A stretch of DNA of 43,308 nt, taken from Lachnospiraceae bacterium (GTDB lineage: Bacteria > Bacillota > Clostridia > Lachnospirales > Lachnospiraceae). This document shows, piece by piece, positions 22,571-30,486 of this stretch (the first letter of the stretch is position 1; each line of letters opens with the position of its first letter). Under the pieces are notes generated by a model, which saw nothing but the letters and a program-made list of their open reading frames with translations, made no database searches and was not told the origin of the DNA. Position numbers and translations under genes: made by a program. The stretch covers positions 1-43,308 of the forward strand of contig JAAUZJ010000034.1 of the NCBI GenBank assembly GCA_014804695.1, in the 5' to 3' direction.

Positions 22571-23916
22571 TGAAAAAAGATTTAACACAGGGAAATGTAA
22601 CCAAAACACTGCTGCTATTTGCATGCCCAATGATACTTGGCAATCTGTTACAGCAGTGCTACAACATAGCTGACACGCTGATTGTCGGCAGATTTTTAGG
22701 GCCGGATGCGTTAGCCGCGGTAGGCTCTGCATATTCGCTTATGACCTTTTTAACATCAATTATAATAGGGCTGTGTATGGGAAGCGGAACCGTTTATTCG
22801 GTATGGTTTGGAAGGAAAGATAAGGAGCAGTTAAAAAGCAGTATGGTGACGTCATTTGGATTTATTGTGGCGGTAACCGTTATATTAAATATTCTGGTAT
22901 TTGCGGGAATCGATTTTATTCTGCGTGTTCTCCGTGTGCCGCCGGAAATATATGCGCTTATGAGGGAATATGTGTGGATTATTTTTTGCGGTATATTTTT
23001 TGTGTTTCTGTATAATTATTTTGCTTTTTTGCTGCGTGCAATAGGAAATTCCGTAACGACGTTATGTTTTCTTGGAATTTCCGCAGTGTTAAATATTGCG
23101 CTTGATATTGTATTAGTGGCAGTGCTTGGAAAAGGTGTTGGCGGAGCGGCGTTTGCGACGGTGATTTCCCAGGCGGTGTCAGGTATTGGTATCGGTGTTT
23201 ATGTATGGCTTAAAGAAAAGGAACTTCGTCCTAAAAGTAATGAAGTTACACTTAGTAAAACAATGACATTGGAAGTGGTGAGAAATTCTGTAGCCGCGTG
23301 TGTGCAGCAGTCGGTAATGAACTTTGGTATTCTGATGATCCAGGGACTGGTAAACAGTTTTGGGGCAGCAGTTATGGCAGCTTTTGCTGCGGCGGTCAAA
23401 ATTGATTCGTTTGCATATATGCCGGCACAGGAGTTTGGAAACGCTTTTTCCCTTTTTATATCGCAAAACTATGGCGGTGGCAGAATGGAAAGAGTAAGGG
23501 AGGGTATACGCAAAGCGGTAAAAGTCTCGGCGTCATTTTGTCTGGCGGTATCAGCGCTTATTTTCATACTTGCTCCATATCTGATGCAGATTTTTGTGGA
23601 CAGCTCGGAAGTAGAGATTATACGGACAGGTGTGGGATATTTGAGGGTAGAGGGCAGTTTTTACTGCGGAATCGGAATACTGTTTTTACTGTACGGTTTT
23701 TACCGCGGCATAGAAAAGCCTGAAATGTCCTTGGTTTTGACAATAATTTCTTTGGGAACAAGGGTTTTGCTGGCATATGTGCTTGCGCCGCACCCATCCA
23801 TCGGAGTTTGGGGAATATGGTGGGCAATTCCTATCGGCTGGTTTCTGGCAGATTTAACAGGAATACTCTACATTCGAAAAAGCTTGAGTACTCCCAGTGT
23901 CAAAACCGGCAGCTAA
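22570..23916 (+). CDS. MATE-family efflux transporter
   Basis: A 448-residue protein with twelve predicted membrane helices in two six-helix halves. The first half carries MILGNLLQQCYNIADTLIVGRFLGPDALAAVGSAY, the MATE signature. The second half repeats it as VVRNSVAACVQQSVMNFGILMIQGLVNSFGAAVMAAFAAAVKIDSFAYMP. MATE proteins expel cationic drugs or metabolites using sodium or proton gradients; the substrate is not readable. The ribosome site before the ATG is weak (AACGGAAA), and four repeats with better AAGGG cores lie just upstream. The gene converges with tmcAL, 7 bp apart, with no terminator visible between them. Confidence 0.94.
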   Translation: MKKDLTQGNVTKTLLLFACPMILGNLLQQCYNIADTLIVGRFLGPDALAAVGSAYSLMTFLTSIIIGLCMGSGTVYSVWFGRKDKEQLKSSMVTSFGFIVAVTVILNILVFAGIDFILRVLRVPPEIYALMREYVWIIFCGIFFVFLYNYFAFLLRAIGNSVTTLCFLGISAVLNIALDIVLVAVLGKGVGGAAFATVISQAVSGIGIGVYVWLKEKELRPKSNEVTLSKTMTLEVVRNSVAACVQQSVMNFGILMIQGLVNSFGAAVMAAFAAAVKIDSFAYMPAQEFGNAFSLFISQNYGGGRMERVREGIRKAVKVSASFCLAVSALIFILAPYLMQIFVDSSEVEIIRTGVGYLRVEGSFYCGIGILFLLYGFYRGIEKPEMSLVLTIISLGTRVLLAYVLAPHPSIGVWGIWWAIPIGWFLADLTGILYIRKSLSTPSVKTGS

Positions 23917-23923
23917 ATTATAG

Positions 23924-25162
23924 TTAAGTGATAATTATTTGTCTGGTATATTCATTTTGGAAGGTCTGGTTAAACTTATGCTGTACAATGAGCGAGTACA
24001 AATGACTTGCTTGAATGTCGGATTTTAACATATTAATGCCGTTTGGTGATTCAATATAAGTCTCTGCGTCAGCAAGTTTTGAGATAAGAGGTATGGAGGA
24101 CGCTGATTTTATTGCGGATAAAAGCGGCGAAGCTGATTTTCTAAAACCAAGTATCCTTGCATAGTAAACAAAATCTTCGGAGCGGTAGGTATCCACATCT
24201 GATTGATAAATATTTAACAATATATGCAAAAGGTTACGTACGACTCTGGTATAGGTCATATTTTTGCTTTTTAATGTATCACAAATATCAGCGTGAACAG
24301 CCATATCAGGAATGTATTTGCGCAGTTTATCTGAAAAACCGCTGTCAATATCGAAATATTTTTCGAATCCCGCATCATGCTCCATTAATAGTTTGTAATG
24401 AAGAAGCGGGGAAATATCTTCCGGTAAAATGGGGAAGGTTTTTGAATAAGCCTGCTCCATTAATTCATAGGTACAGTTAGGAATCTGGTCTTTTATAAAT
24501 TGGATATCATGAGTTTGTGTAATGGACTCACGAATTGCCTGAGCAGAGCCATAGGAAGTATTTAAGTCCGTATCATGATAACCGGAACCAAGGCGGGCAA
24601 TTGTGTATGGCGTTATATTGCTGTTACGTTTTTTCAGCGCTTTAAGGTATTCTAAGCCAAGTATGTTATTAGGGTGATTTAAAATTTCCATGTGACCGTT
24701 TAAATGTGGCGCGGCAGCAGATATGGCGTAGTTTCTTGCCTTGGGATAGGAATCACCTTTTTTTACGGATTGTTTCAAGACTGTCTTAAACGCTTCACTT
24801 TCCGATACAAGCACATCGGATATGTCCGATAAGATTTCTATATCGCCACATTCGCTGCCAAAACACAGACTGTCAATAATCCCAAGTTTGTCCAAAATTG
24901 CGACCGCGCCGCCTGCAAAATATTCCGCACTTGCCACAGCGTAATGAACCGGAATTTCTATTACCAGATCAGCGCCGCCCATAAGAGCAGCTTTAGTGCG
25001 TAGAGATTTATCCATGATAGCCGGCGTACCTCGCTGCACAAAGTTTCCGCTCATTACAATAACGCAGTAGTCTGCGCCAGTTATTTTTTTGGCTTGCTCG
25101 ATCTGATACATATGCCCATTATGAAACGGATTATATTCTGCAATAATACCGACTGTTTTCAT
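23924..25162 (-). CDS. tmcAL: tRNA(Met) cytidine acetate ligase TmcAL
   Basis: A 412-residue nucleotidyltransferase-fold enzyme. The N-terminus VGIIAEYNPFHNGHMYQIEQAK has the HxGH motif (H14, G16, H17), and SGNFVQRGTPAIMDK continues the ATP site. The full-length pattern (LVIEIPVHYAVASAEYFAGGAVAILDKLG, LCFGSECGD, NNILGLEYLKAL) is that of TmcAL (YlbM). That enzyme forms acetyl-AMP from acetate and ATP and acetylates C34 of elongator tRNA-Met to make ac4C. GAAGGAGGGG precedes the ATG. It is divergent from rpsU across a 326-bp region with a large hairpin in its leader. The length matches the family. Confidence 0.94.
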   Translation of the reverse strand: MKTVGIIAEYNPFHNGHMYQIEQAKKITGADYCVIVMSGNFVQRGTPAIMDKSLRTKAALMGGADLVIEIPVHYAVASAEYFAGGAVAILDKLGIIDSLCFGSECGDIEILSDISDVLVSESEAFKTVLKQSVKKGDSYPKARNYAISAAAPHLNGHMEILNHPNNILGLEYLKALKKRNSNITPYTIARLGSGYHDTDLNTSYGSAQAIRESITQTHDIQFIKDQIPNCTYELMEQAYSKTFPILPEDISPLLHYKLLMEHDAGFEKYFDIDSGFSDKLRKYIPDMAVHADICDTLKSKNMTYTRVVRNLLHILLNIYQSDVDTYRSEDFVYYARILGFRKSASPLLSAIKSASSIPLISKLADAETYIESPNGINMLKSDIQASHLYSLIVQHKFNQTFQNEYTRQIIIT

Positions 25163-25203
25163 AGCCCCTCCTTCGTGCCGAACATGTTTTTGACAAGTAT
25201 CCA

Positions 25204-25287
25204 GAGTTTGGATGAAATGAACAAAAAAAAGGGGTGACTTTGCTCCTGCAACCGGAACCCCGTTTTTTGTTCATTTCATCCAAACTC
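25204..25287. repeat. 84-bp hairpin with perfect 25-bp arms between tmcAL and rpsU
   Basis: This is the main content of the 326-bp gap 25163-25488. The 25 bp from 25204 (GAGTTTGGATGAAATGAAC plus six A) are perfectly complementary to 25263-25287. Inside, GGGG (25231-25234) pairs with CCCC (25258-25261), leaving a 23-nt core. Both strands carry a GGGG/CCCC stem followed by a T-run, so it could terminate transcription both ways, an odd place between divergent genes. It may also be a small palindromic mobile element. Confidence 0.8.
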
Positions 25288-25366
25288 GTGCCTTCTCCAC
25301 AATCCCTTTTCGGCACATACTCAACTTCTTTTCAGTGTATCATGAAAAAGAGATAAAAAATAGTAG

Positions 25367-25435
25367 TTGACTCATATCCAAAATGTGGTATAATTTATGT
25401 TGTGTGTTGACACACTATGTACTTATGTGCATAAA
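25367..25435 (+). promoter_or_regulatory. Tandem promoters for rpsU
   Basis: First promoter: TTGACT (25367-25372), 16 bp, TATAAT (25389-25394). Second: TTGACA (25407-25412), 17 bp, CATAAA (25430-25435). Both point to rpsU and leave a leader of 50-90 nt ending in GGGAGGT. Confidence 0.6.
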
Positions 25436-25488
25436 TAACCCAATCAGTCGAGTTACTTGTTAGGGACTGAAGGGAGGTCAGGTGCGGA

Positions 25489-25665
25489 ATGTCAAACGTA
25501 ATCGTAAAAGAAAACGAGACTTTGGATAGTGCGTTACGTCGTTTTAAGAGAAGCTGTGCGAAAGCCGGTATCCAGCAGGAAATTCGTAAGAGAGAGCATT
25601 ACGAGAAACCAAGCGTAAGACGTAAGAAAAAATCTGAAGCAGCAAGAAAGCGTAAATACAACTAA
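25489..25665 (+). CDS. rpsU: 30S ribosomal protein S21
   Basis: A 58-residue basic protein ([23 protein letters not shown], then [33 protein letters not shown]) matching S21 over its whole length. It sits on the 30S platform near the anti-Shine-Dalgarno region and aids initiation on natural mRNAs. GGGAGGT at 25472-25478 lies 10 bp before the ATG. Two promoters precede it and a strong terminator follows, so it is monocistronic. The short coding region is easily missed by length-filtered gene finding. Confidence 0.97.
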   Translation: MSNVIVKENETLDSALRRFKRSCAKAGIQQEIRKREHYEKPSVRRKKKSEAARKRKYN

Positions 25666-25673
25666 TTAAAAGC

Positions 25674-25700
25674 AAATCCCTGATTCATATCAGGGATTTT
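25674..25700 (+). terminator. Intrinsic terminator after rpsU
   Basis: AAATCCCTGAT (25674-25684) pairs perfectly with ATCAGGGATTT (25689-25699) across a 4-nt loop, ending in TTTT. It lies 9 bp after the rpsU stop. Confidence 0.9.
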
Positions 25701-25829
25701 GTACGTTTATTGAGTAAAAACAGAGGATGAAAATTTTTTGCAGATGATCAAAAAAAACTCTCAAAATAACATAACTTGCGTCATTTTATAATATTTATGT
25801 TATATATGAACTTACGGGAGAGATGAGTA

Positions 25830-27011
25830 TTGAAAAAAGAAAAGAAGCGGGCTTTTTGCCTTTTTATGCTGCTCTGTTTATGTGTAAATATATTTACATA
25901 TATGGTGCCGATGCAGGTTTATGCAGCGCCGGAGGTTTCCGCACCTTCGTATATCGTTATGGAGGCTTCCACCGGTCAGGTTATATGTGAGCAGGATGCG
26001 AATACTAAAAGGAGTCCGGCAAGCATTACAAAAATTATGACGTTGCTTATTGTTTTTGAGCATCTGAAGAATGGAAGAATCAGTTTACAAGATACGGTTA
26101 CAACCAGCGCCTACGCTAAATCAATGGGCGGTTCGCAGGTTTTTCTGGAAGAAGGAGAGACACAGACTTTAGAGACCATGATAAAATGCATCGCGGTAGC
26201 ATCGGGGAATGACGCCAGCGTGGCGGTTGCGGAATACATAGCAGGCAGTGAAGGGGAGTTTGTAAAGCTGATGAACGAAAAGGCGGATAGTCTTGGACTT
26301 CAAAATACTCACTTTGAAGACTGCTGTGGACTTACCGATTCGGATAACCATTATACTTCGGCCAAAGATGTAGCGATCATGTCAAGGGAACTGATCACGA
26401 AGTATCCGGAAGTTTTTAAGTATACTCAGATATGGATGGAAGATATGGAGCATCGTACGGCACAGGGAACATCTGTTTTTACCCTATCAAGTACCAATAA
26501 GCTCTTAAAGCGTTACGAGTGGGCAACCGGACTGAAAACAGGCTCTACATCCAAGGCGCTGTATTGCCTGTCGGCAACGGCGAATAAAGACGGAATGGAG
26601 CTGATTGCGGTGATCATGGCGGCACCCGATAACAATTCAAGGTTTTCAGACGCAATTTCGCTCCTAAATTACGGATATAGCGTCAGCAAGATGTACACCG
26701 ATGAAAATAAGGATGCCCTTCCCGCACAGAAGGTACATGGCGGAGTGGAAGATGAGGTTAACCTTGCATATGCAGGCGAATTTAACTTCTTAGATACTGC
26801 CGGAAATAATTTAAACGATATTGAGAAAGAAATCAGGCTTCCGGATATAATAGAAGCGCCGGTTTCGGAAGGCTATGCGGTGGGTGAGGCCGTTTATAAG
26901 TTAAACGGAAACCGGATCGGAAGCGTGTCAATTATCGCGGCCAAGGATGTTGAGAAGGCAGGATACAAAGATTATTTGAAAAGGGTATGGGAGAGATACC
27001 TGGTCTCATAG
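25830..27011 (+). CDS. D-alanyl-D-alanine carboxypeptidase, DacF-type (first copy)
   Basis: A 393-residue serine peptidase of family S11. A signal peptide (hydrophobic core at residues 8-24, likely cut after VYA-32) exports it. Active-site motifs are S65-ITK68, S125-GN127 and K236-TG238. The C-terminal domain (about 295-385) is the beta-rich PBP5-type domain, ending in an amphipathic helix (AKDVEKAGYKDYLKRVWERYL) that could hold it at the membrane. It trims the terminal D-Ala of peptidoglycan stem peptides or acts in sporulation cortex remodelling. The start is TTG 25830, with GGGAGA 8 bp upstream. A second copy is at 30450. Confidence 0.92.
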   Translation: MKKEKKRAFCLFMLLCLCVNIFTYMVPMQVYAAPEVSAPSYIVMEASTGQVICEQDANTKRSPASITKIMTLLIVFEHLKNGRISLQDTVTTSAYAKSMGGSQVFLEEGETQTLETMIKCIAVASGNDASVAVAEYIAGSEGEFVKLMNEKADSLGLQNTHFEDCCGLTDSDNHYTSAKDVAIMSRELITKYPEVFKYTQIWMEDMEHRTAQGTSVFTLSSTNKLLKRYEWATGLKTGSTSKALYCLSATANKDGMELIAVIMAAPDNNSRFSDAISLLNYGYSVSKMYTDENKDALPAQKVHGGVEDEVNLAYAGEFNFLDTAGNNLNDIEKEIRLPDIIEAPVSEGYAVGEAVYKLNGNRIGSVSIIAAKDVEKAGYKDYLKRVWERYLVS

Positions 27012-27037
27012 GCAGATAGATGATAAGAATATTGACG

Positions 27038-27063
27038 GCGGCAAGGCGTTACGGCTTTGCCGC
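27038..27063 (+). terminator. Hairpin after the first DacF-type gene
   Basis: GCGGCAA (27038-27044) pairs with TTGCCGC (27057-27063), with partial inner pairing. Only a short T-rich tail (TTTG) follows, so termination is plausible but not strong. It lies 26 bp after the stop codon. Confidence 0.45.
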
Positions 27064-27200
27064 TTTGAATTGATCGCCCATATATCGCCCGTATATCAAT
27101 TTTCCGTTGCGATATCCATATGATCTATGATATACTTTATAGCATCGCAAACTGATATTGACTTAAAATAAATGTTATAAATACAGTGCGGAGAAGAAAA

Positions 27201-28058
27201 ATGCTCCAAGTTATAATAATTATTATCGGAATACTGATCTGTTTTTTCCTACTGGTTATGTATATTGACTGTAATCGTTTCGTAGTGGTTTCTTATGAAA
27301 TAGAGTCAAAGAAGATAAGCAGGGAGTATTCCTTTGCGCTTTTGTCGGATTTGCACAATAAATCCTTTGGTGATCAGAATGACAGGCTGCTTAAGGCAAT
27401 AGACGAGCTTTCACCCGATGCGGTTATTACGGCCGGTGATATGTTTACGGCGCAGCGGGGTGAAAAGTACAAGATTGCGGAAGCTCTTATGGTAAACCTT
27501 GCACGAAAATATCCCGTCTATTACGGGATAGGAAATCACGAACACCACGTGGGGACCTCTCCTGATAAATTTGGGAATATATATGAAAAATATATGAATA
27601 CGCTGCGTGAAGCCGGAATAGAACCTTTAATTAATGAAAGTACAAGACTGCCGTCTTCTAATATCAATGTATGCGGCTTGCAGCTTGACAGACGTTACTT
27701 TGCCAAGTTTCGCAATAAGGAGATGCCGGAAAATTATTTAAATGATCTTGTGGGTAAGGCTGATACAGACAGCTTTCAGATTTTGATCGCCCATAATCCG
27801 GATTACTTTGCGGACTATGCGAATTGGGGGGCGGATTTGGTACTTTCAGGGCATGTGCATGGAGGATTGATGAAACTGCCCGTTTTAGGCGGCGTGGTAT
27901 CTCCGAAGCTGACATTGTTTCCGCATTATGACGGGGGCAGATTTGAGTATAATGATTCCGTAATGATCCTCAGCAGAGGTCTTGGAACGCATACACTTCC
28001 GATCAGGATTTTTAATCCGGGTGAATTGGTGTTTGTACGGCTGAAACCAAAGTTATAG
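27201..28058 (+). CDS. Membrane-anchored metallophosphoesterase (YkuE/YaeI-like)
   Basis: A 285-residue protein. One N-terminal helix (residues 1-22) anchors a calcineurin-like phosphoesterase domain facing outward. Metal-binding motifs in order are LLSDLHNKSFG (D, H), TAGDMFT (D), GIGNHEHH (N, H), AHNPDYF (H) and LSGHVHGG (H, H). This matches the YkuE/YaeI group, which hydrolyses lipid or nucleotide phosphodiesters; the substrate is not known here. I use ATG 27201, with GGAG at 27190-27193, rather than the in-frame GTG at 27186, which lacks a ribosome site. It is 29 bp upstream of scpA and probably co-transcribed. Confidence 0.86.
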   Translation: MLQVIIIIIGILICFFLLVMYIDCNRFVVVSYEIESKKISREYSFALLSDLHNKSFGDQNDRLLKAIDELSPDAVITAGDMFTAQRGEKYKIAEALMVNLARKYPVYYGIGNHEHHVGTSPDKFGNIYEKYMNTLREAGIEPLINESTRLPSSNINVCGLQLDRRYFAKFRNKEMPENYLNDLVGKADTDSFQILIAHNPDYFADYANWGADLVLSGHVHGGLMKLPVLGGVVSPKLTLFPHYDGGRFEYNDSVMILSRGLGTHTLPIRIFNPGELVFVRLKPKL

Positions 28059-28087
28059 TAGAGAAAGAAGCAGAAGGTGGACAAGCT

Positions 28088-28837
28088 ATGGCTATTCCTG
28101 TAAAGCTGGAGGTCTTTGAGGGACCTCTGGATTTGTTATTGCATTTAATTGATAAAAATAAAGTAGATATTTATGATATTCCGATTGTAGAAATTACGGA
28201 GCAGTATCTGGATTACATCAAGCAGATGGAAACCGAAGATATGAATGTAATGAGCGAGTTCCTTGTAATGGCTGCGACGCTTATTGACATCAAATGCCGT
28301 ATGCTTTTACCCAAGGAAGTTAACGAAGAGGGCGAGGAAGAGGATCCAAGAGCCGAGCTTGTGGAAAAGCTGTTGGAATACAAGATGTGTAAATATATGT
28401 CATATGAGCTTAAGGACAGAATGGTAGAGGCAGAGAGATGTTTTTATAAAAAGCCTACACTGCCAAAAGAAGTCAATGATTATGTGGAACCTGTTAATTA
28501 TGAGGAATTGATTGGCGATATGACACTTGCCAAACTGCAGGAAATCTTTAAATCCGTTATGAAAAGGCAGGAAGATAAGATTGATCCTGTCAGAAGTACA
28601 TTTGGTAAAATTGAAAAAGACGAAGTTGATATGGAACGAAAAACCGTTTACATAGAGGATTATATCAGATGCCACCGAAGCTTTAGTTTCCGTAAGCTCT
28701 TGGAGAAGCAGAATAGTAAGATGGAGATCATTGTTACGTTTCTGGTTATTTTAGAGCTGATGAAAATAGGAAAGATCGGGATTGAGCAGCAGGATATCTT
28801 TTCGGACATAGTGATAACGTCCAAAGAAGCGGTTTAG
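28088..28837 (+). CDS. scpA: Segregation and condensation protein A (kleisin)
   Basis: A 249-residue kleisin. The N-terminal block VKLEVFEGPLDLLLHLIDKNKVDIYDIPIVEITEQYLDYI is diagnostic. A charged linker (about 80-100) and a C-terminal winged helix (VTFLVILELMKIGKIGIEQQDIFSDIVI) follow; these parts bridge the SMC neck and cap. It works with ScpB and SMC in chromosome segregation. The scpB gene follows after 11 bp. AGAAGGTGG precedes the ATG. Confidence 0.96.
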   Translation: MAIPVKLEVFEGPLDLLLHLIDKNKVDIYDIPIVEITEQYLDYIKQMETEDMNVMSEFLVMAATLIDIKCRMLLPKEVNEEGEEEDPRAELVEKLLEYKMCKYMSYELKDRMVEAERCFYKKPTLPKEVNDYVEPVNYEELIGDMTLAKLQEIFKSVMKRQEDKIDPVRSTFGKIEKDEVDMERKTVYIEDYIRCHRSFSFRKLLEKQNSKMEIIVTFLVILELMKIGKIGIEQQDIFSDIVITSKEAV

Positions 28838-28848
28838 GGGAGATTAAT

Positions 28849-29418
28849 ATGGAAAAACAAAAAGCGAAAGCCATATTGGAGGCAATACTTTTTACAATGG
28901 GAGAGTCGGTGGAGATTGACAGGCTTGCCAGCGTCATAGAGGAAGATAATAAAACTACTAAGGAAATTCTTGAAGAAATGGCGCAGGAATATCAAAATAG
29001 TGACAGAGGAATAGAATTGACTACATTGGACAATGCGGTACAGCTTTGTACAAAGGGCGATTATTATGAGTATCTGATTAAAATTGCCAAGACTCCTAAG
29101 AAATTTGTTCTGACAGAGACACTGCTTGAAACGCTCTCAATCATTGCCTATAAGCAGCCTGTTACAAGGCTTGAAATTGAAAAAGTGCGCGGGGTGAGCT
29201 GCGACCATGCAGTCAACCGTCTGCTTGAATTTGATCTGATTACGGAAGTAGGCAGGTTAGATGCGCCGGGCCGTCCGCTTTTATTTGGTACGACAGAACA
29301 GTTTTTGAGAAGTTTCGGAGTAAAATCATTGGAAGACCTTCCGGAACTTAATCCGGTTCAGATTGAGGAGTTTAAAATGCAGGCGGAGTCGGAGATTGAG
29401 ATGCAGTTGGATATATAG
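28849..29418 (+). CDS. scpB: Segregation and condensation protein B
   Basis: A 189-residue protein with two winged-helix domains. It starts KAKAILEAILFTMGESVEIDRLA, and the second half carries LLETLSIIAYKQPVTRLEIEKVRGVSCDHAVNRLLEFDLITEVGRLDAPGRPLLFGTTEQFLRSFGV, the conserved ScpB core. It dimerises and binds the ScpA linker to form the SMC-ScpAB condensin. It is co-transcribed with scpA (11-bp gap, GGGGAGA ribosome site). The 319-bp gap after it leads to an inserted hicAB pair. Confidence 0.96.
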   Translation: MEKQKAKAILEAILFTMGESVEIDRLASVIEEDNKTTKEILEEMAQEYQNSDRGIELTTLDNAVQLCTKGDYYEYLIKIAKTPKKFVLTETLLETLSIIAYKQPVTRLEIEKVRGVSCDHAVNRLLEFDLITEVGRLDAPGRPLLFGTTEQFLRSFGVKSLEDLPELNPVQIEEFKMQAESEIEMQLDI

Positions 29419-29430
29419 AAGATGTTGTAA

Positions 29431-29598
29431 AAAATCGGGAAAGTCCGCGGGTACAGTATTAGAGAGTCAGCAGAGAGCTGGATTGCAGGTTTCCCGATTT
29501 TCTATAATAAACTCAAACGGAAATAACTCATTGCCCAGTGAAATTTTCAGTTCCATTCTTTTGGAACTATACATCGGACATATCCGATTCCGGCGTTA
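29431..29598. other. Inverted repeats in the scpB-hicA gap
   Basis: This is what the first part of the 319-bp gap 29419-29737 holds. AAAATCGGGAAA (29431-29442) pairs perfectly with TTTCCCGATTTT (29490-29501) across 47 nt, enclosing a G-rich stretch; a T-run follows on each strand, so it could terminate scpB. Further on, GTTCC-N8-GGAAC and ATCGGA-N4-TCCGAT form two small hairpins (29550-29595). No gene is convincing here. Confidence 0.55.
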
Positions 29599-29682
29599 TC
29601 AGCCATATTTCACATAACATTTTTATATTAAATTATATGGTTGGATATTTGTAACTTATTTGTATTAGCACATATAATCATA

Positions 29683-29711
29683 TTGAATATTGCGCAATTA
29701 GTGTGTATAAT
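29683..29711 (+). promoter_or_regulatory. hicAB promoter with internal palindrome
   Basis: TTGAAT (29683-29688), a 17-bp spacer and TATAAT (29706-29711). The spacer contains the palindrome ATTGCGCAAT (29689-29698), a probable HicB operator. The 14-mers TTAGCACATATAAT and TTAGTGTGTATAAT flank the -35 region as an imperfect direct repeat. Confidence 0.65.
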
Positions 29712-29737
29712 ATTACTGTAGGGAGAAACACTAACTA

Positions 29738-29911
29738 ATGAAACAACGTGATTTAATAAAGAAACTTGAGGATGTTGGTTTTACTTTTGAACGTCATGGT
29801 GGTAACCATGATATATACAGACGTGGCAGTGATATAGAGAAGGTGCCGCGACACAAAGAGATAAATGAAAGTTTGGCAAGAATGATACTTAGAAAATGGA
29901 AATTGTTATAA
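29738..29911 (+). CDS. hicA: HicA-type mRNA interferase toxin
   Basis: A 57-residue protein (MKQRDLIKKLEDVGFTFER, then HGGNHDIYRRGSD...KVPRHKEINESLARMILRK) with the HicA double-stranded-RNA-binding-like fold. The catalytic histidine is H24 in GGNHDIY, and the C-terminal VPRHKEINxxLARxILRK is typical. HicA cleaves mRNA and tmRNA when not bound by HicB. The start is ATG 29738 with a GGGAGA ribosome site. The hicB gene follows after 21 bp. The gene is too short for most length cut-offs. Confidence 0.92.
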   Translation: MKQRDLIKKLEDVGFTFERHGGNHDIYRRGSDIEKVPRHKEINESLARMILRKWKLL

Positions 29912-29932
29912 AATATTGAGGGAGCGAAATAT

Positions 29933-30373
29933 ATGAAACAAGTATATCCGACTTTTATTGTAAATACGGCAGATGGCTCTGAACATCCATTTTTGGTTTG
30001 CGTACCGGATATGGAGATATATACGGAAGGAAATAGTTTTGCAGATGCTATTGAAATGGCAAGAGATGCTATCGGACTGGCAGGTATTTCGATGGAAGAT
30101 AATAAGCAAGAACTGCCGTCTCCATCAGAACAGGCATCTGCTATAGAAAAAGTACAAAAAGATACTGAGGATATTGATTTTTCAAAGGGTATCCTGACAT
30201 ATGTGGATGTCGATTTTTCAGAATACAGAAGAAAAATTGATACGAAAACCGTTAGGAGGAATGTCGCATTGCCAAGTTGGCTCAACTATGAGGCTGAGCA
30301 CGCCGGAATCAATGTGTCAAGAGTGTTACAGGAAGCATTAATGAAGGTTTTGAATGTGAAAAGAAATATATAG
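29933..30373 (+). CDS. hicB: HicB-type antitoxin
   Basis: A 146-residue antitoxin. The N-terminal HicB fold (VYPTFIVNTADGSEHPFLVCVPDMEIYTEGNSFADAIEMARDAIGLAGISMEDN) binds HicA. The C-terminal helix part (RRNVALPSWLNYEAEHAGINVSRVLQEALMKVL) resembles a ribbon-helix-helix/Arc-type DNA-binding domain that would act on the operator at 29689. A GAGGGAG site precedes the ATG. The pair sits between scpB and the second DacF-type gene and looks like an inserted cassette. Confidence 0.92.
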   Translation: MKQVYPTFIVNTADGSEHPFLVCVPDMEIYTEGNSFADAIEMARDAIGLAGISMEDNKQELPSPSEQASAIEKVQKDTEDIDFSKGILTYVDVDFSEYRRKIDTKTVRRNVALPSWLNYEAEHAGINVSRVLQEALMKVLNVKRNI

Positions 30374-30432
30374 TGATACAATGGCAGCAACCAGATAAGA
30401 ACCAAGAATTCATAGTATTACCTCACATCCGG

Positions 30433-30486
30433 GCGCATATATATTAACGATGAAATATTCCAGGTTAATAAATATGCGCGCTTTTT
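30433..30486 (+). terminator. Terminator-like hairpin spanning the second DacF start
   Basis: GCGCATATATATTAA (30433-30447) pairs with TTAATAAATATGCGC (30465-30479), 14 of 15 bases, across a 17-nt loop, followed by GCTTTTTCTTTT. This is an intrinsic terminator suited to hicAB. However, the ATG at 30450 lies in its loop and a second in-frame ATG (30474) in its right arm. Confidence 0.7.

Noticed and set aside
22511..22573. Leader peptide from a TTG codon inside the 21-bp repeats, stop overlapping the MATE start
   Set aside because: The frame is open mainly because the unit is seven codons long; it has no ATG/GTG start and no evidence of translation beyond the overlap.
29467..29556. 29-residue minus-strand peptide (MELKISLGNELFPFEF...) behind scpB
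   Set aside because: It has no clear ribosome site or promoter and lies inside the inverted-repeat region; support is too weak to call a gene.
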